Of a stretch of 51,187 nt of DNA, positions 49,513-51,187 are shown piece by piece. The stretch covers positions 1-51,187 of the forward strand of contig NZ_JAMBOR010000026.1 of NCBI RefSeq assembly GCF_023715845.1, given 5' to 3'. The stretch is from Fictibacillus phosphorivorans (GTDB taxonomy: Bacteria; Bacillota; Bacilli; Bacillales; Fictibacillaceae). The first letter of the stretch is position 1. The number at the start of each line of letters is the position of its first letter. Position numbers and translations under genes: made by a program. The notes under the pieces were generated by a model. That model ran no database searches, had not been told where the DNA came from, and was given only the letters and a program-made list of their open reading frames with translations.

Positions 49513-49971
49513 CTAAAGTTTTGCCACATAACCTAATACGGCGTTATGATAGACCGAGTAGTGATCTGAAACGGAAAGTTCAAGCTTGCATTGGTGGCAT
49601 TTTATTTCTTTTAAATGGCTTGTTACCTCGTTTACTTCATGACACCTGCAGCAAAACACCCTTATTACTTTTTCACCGTAACCGATGTATCGGGCTTCTT
49701 CGTCAGTTAACCCAGTGACCTCCACAACTCGTTTCACTTTTTGGAGTTGCCTATGGGGCACGGCCACATACAGATACGTCCCCATCTTTTGATCCATTAA
49801 ATAATTGGATAGCTGTGAGTCTTCTACATGACCTTCCCATACAAATATTTCATGTAACAACCCTTCTTCTTTTATCCGTTCTATTAAACAACTTAATTGT
49901 TTTAAACCTTCTTGATCTCCACAAATGACATACTTTCTTTTTCCTGGTACAAAGCCGGCGTTAAGGGTCAT
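49513..49971 (-). CDS. DmmA-like dimethylamine monooxygenase subunit
   Basis: 152 aa. The N-terminal part (about 10-105) alternates strands and helices, with GKRKYVICGDQEGLKQL and MGTYLYVAVPHRQLQ, as in the reductase-like part of DmmA. The C-terminus has a zinc-ribbon or rubredoxin-like pattern: Cys107/Cys108-x-Cys110 and Cys125-x2-Cys128. It overlaps the upstream heme-enzyme gene by 4 bp and is 2 nt from the reductase gene. Family assignment rests on this context and remembered similarity; a separate electron-transfer or assembly role is possible. Confidence 0.72.
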   Translation of the reverse strand: MTLNAGFVPGKRKYVICGDQEGLKQLSCLIERIKEEGLLHEIFVWEGHVEDSQLSNYLMDQKMGTYLYVAVPHRQLQKVKRVVEVTGLTDEEARYIGYGEKVIRVFCCRCHEVNEVTSHLKEIKCHQCKLELSVSDHYSVYHNAVLGYVAKL

Positions 49972-50924
49972 AAAACTTTCCCGCTTTCCAGTCGTTCTTC
50001 TAAATAATCCAGCACTGCCTCTTTATATAAAGCAATCCCTTTGTAATCTGTAATATGTGGAGGCAGTTCAGAAAGAATTTCATAAAACTGCTTAAGCCAC
50101 TCAGAATTCGTAGCCAATTTTTCTAATGACAGTAGATGAGTATGGATTGTAAATAGGATAGCGTTCGTACGAGGGAGTCTAAAAAGCTTTTGAACTTCTA
50201 CACGAATATGCACAAGTTCACCCGCATTCTCTTTGGTCACCTGTTTCCTTAATTTCCCCCACTGATCAAACGTTTCTAGTGAAGTATCCAGCCTGTCACC
50301 TGCCATGAGCGACCAGTTCTTTCTTTCCCATGGATTACCTGCTTCAAGTCTCATGAGGAATTGCAGAATGCGTTCATCTAGTCCTTCTTCATGAAAACCT
50401 GGGATAGGATGATGGATGCTTTTGAAGTCCATACCTATATTGAATGCCAATGACCAGTTTGCCGGAAAGCAAAGCTGTCCTGCATCAAGATACAAATCCC
50501 CATCCCGTTGCATCATTAAAATAAGATCTTCTTGAACATGACGGCTTATGAATTTTAATGGTTCACAAGGAAGACTCGTTTCCACCCCAAAAGTAAACTC
50601 ATGCTTTTCATTTAAGATTTTATTGTAAAATGTCCATTGTGCTCCATTGGTCTCTAATGAAAACTTGTCAGGATACTGTGCAAGGAGATGTTCGATCACC
50701 AACTCAACAATTTCCCATTGACCTGTAAGAGTATGAGAAAGTGATTGATAGCAGCGTTCTGGATGATGGGTTAAGAGGTGACGCTTTAACATTATTTCTT
50801 GTATATAATCTCGTGTAACTTCTACACTAAGTGGAGTCTTCATAGGAATCGAGTTATTTGAGTAGCGGTAAGTCAAACCTTTAAACGGATACGGAAAATT
50901 TTCAAGATCATCATCCCACTTCAT
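49968..50924 (-). CDS. heme-dependent oxidative N-demethylase (DUF3445, DmmD-like)
   Basis: 318-aa catalytic subunit. LCFPANWSLAFNIGMDFKSIHHPIPGF and ERKNWSLMAGDRL are hallmark blocks of the DUF3445/HODM family, followed by VQKLFRLPRTNAILFTIHTHL. Such enzymes bind heme in a PAS-like fold and oxidatively remove methyl groups from secondary amines such as dimethylamine, giving methylamine and formaldehyde. First gene of a three-gene operon with DmmA-like and reductase genes. The proteobacterial system has four genes (DmmDABC); a separate DmmC is not seen here. AAGGGTGA precedes ATG by 4 nt, somewhat short. Confidence 0.83.
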   Translation of the reverse strand: MKWDDDLENFPYPFKGLTYRYSNNSIPMKTPLSVEVTRDYIQEIMLKRHLLTHHPERCYQSLSHTLTGQWEIVELVIEHLLAQYPDKFSLETNGAQWTFYNKILNEKHEFTFGVETSLPCEPLKFISRHVQEDLILMMQRDGDLYLDAGQLCFPANWSLAFNIGMDFKSIHHPIPGFHEEGLDERILQFLMRLEAGNPWERKNWSLMAGDRLDTSLETFDQWGKLRKQVTKENAGELVHIRVEVQKLFRLPRTNAILFTIHTHLLSLEKLATNSEWLKQFYEILSELPPHITDYKGIALYKEAVLDYLEERLESGKVL

Positions 50925-51033
50925 GACTTCACCCTTTACAGAATATTCTTATAATTCATTGTAAAGAAAAAAAGTCTTTAAGAAAAGTAGGTTCGAACAA
51001 AAAGGATTTTTAAAAGAACTCTAATAGAATGAA

Positions 51034-51184
51034 AGAAGATCGACTAGTTAAAGTCGATCTTCTCAGAACGTAGACAAACCCCATTTCAACTTTGTTGAAA
51101 ATGGGGTTTGTGTTGTTTTTAAGTATTATTTTTGAATAAACACACCTGGATTAAACTGGACATGGCCCTCGCCATGTCCAGTTT
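51034..51184. other. three successive hairpins at the right edge
   Basis: No gene is visible from 50925 to the window end. Stems: 51034-51045/51052-51063 (AGAAGATCGACT and its complement, 6-nt loop); 51075-51090/51094-51110 (CAAACCCCATTTCAAC with one bulge, then TGTTGTTTTT), a likely plus-strand terminator; and 51153-51166/51171-51184 (AAACTGGACATGGC, perfect 14 bp, 4-nt loop). The last could be the terminator of a minus- or plus-strand gene outside the window. Confidence 0.6.
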
Positions 51185-51187
51185 GCC

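Overview
The window looks like chromosomal DNA of a Bacillaceae member with a Bacillus subtilis-style gene set: bacillithiol deacetylase BshB2, a KinB-type sporulation kinase, QoxABCD, TreP/TreA/TreR, TcyP, YfmM/YfmR, CwlK and an RsbR paralogue. Base composition is moderate to low GC. Many starts are TTG or GTG with strong AGGAGG-type ribosome sites, and Rho-independent terminators are frequent, as in Bacilli. The genus is only a guess (Fictibacillus-like), suggested by a glutaminyl-tRNA synthetase inside an otherwise Bacillus-like set. No tRNA, rRNA, CRISPR array or complete insertion sequence was found. The first 46 bases may hold the start of a transposase-like reading frame that is cut off by the window edge.

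Layout. 0.4-1.8 kb: NhaC-type antiporter. 2.2-6.3 kb: trehalose operon treP-treA-treR with two palindromic Tre operators in the promoter region. 6.4-8.9 kb: pdxK, yojF-bshB2 and a small membrane protein. 9.2-11.6 kb: proBA. 11.8-15.8 kb: qoxABCD quinol oxidase operon with a Rex-like operator built into its promoter. 16.2-17.6 kb: cystine transporter tcyP. 18-22.5 kb: DUF2269 membrane protein, a 53-aa protein and two convergent ABC-F factors (yfmM, yfmR). 22.6-26.4 kb: proline symporter with a long leader, type 2 IPP isomerase (fni) and a GNAT acetyltransferase. 26.4-31.6 kb: a small membrane protein, a KinB-like kinase and a heterodimeric ABC exporter. 31.9-36.3 kb: ZnT9-like cation transporter, AGCS symporter, split ThrE-type exporter and another small membrane protein. 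36.4-41.2 kb: LacI regulator, then an ArsR / ABC-2 / DUF6526 operon and a SIMPL protein. 41.5-45.9 kb: two peptidases (DmpA, M19), glnS and a CwlK-like endopeptidase. 46-48.4 kb: RsbR paralogue, HTH protein and MFS transporter. 48.5-50.9 kb: a compact operon resembling dimethylamine monooxygenase (heme N-demethylase, DmmA-like protein, flavin/2Fe-2S reductase).

The most unusual structure is not a gene. Five intergenic stretches (about 0.14-0.26, 1.96-2.10, 24.44-24.58, 37.44-37.60 and 41.33-41.48 kb) carry degenerate arrays of short cores. In four of them the spacing is 20-21 bp, two turns of B-DNA; in the 37.5 kb array most spacings are 41-42 bp. Two core types occur: CGCTCA(A/G)AAT and CGTGGGATTATT. 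The 37.5 and 41.4 kb arrays also share a roughly 38-bp hairpin flank, lie in opposite orientation, and bracket the ArsR/ABC/SIMPL block. Array 24.44-24.58 runs into the last codons of fni.

Other points of note: a predicted leaderless arsR transcript with the operator on its start codon; loss of one predicted 2Fe-2S cysteine (Ser277) in the Dmm-type reductase; and four small proteins of 53-90 aa with good ribosome sites. All calls were made by eye from sequence and remembered family motifs, without database searches.
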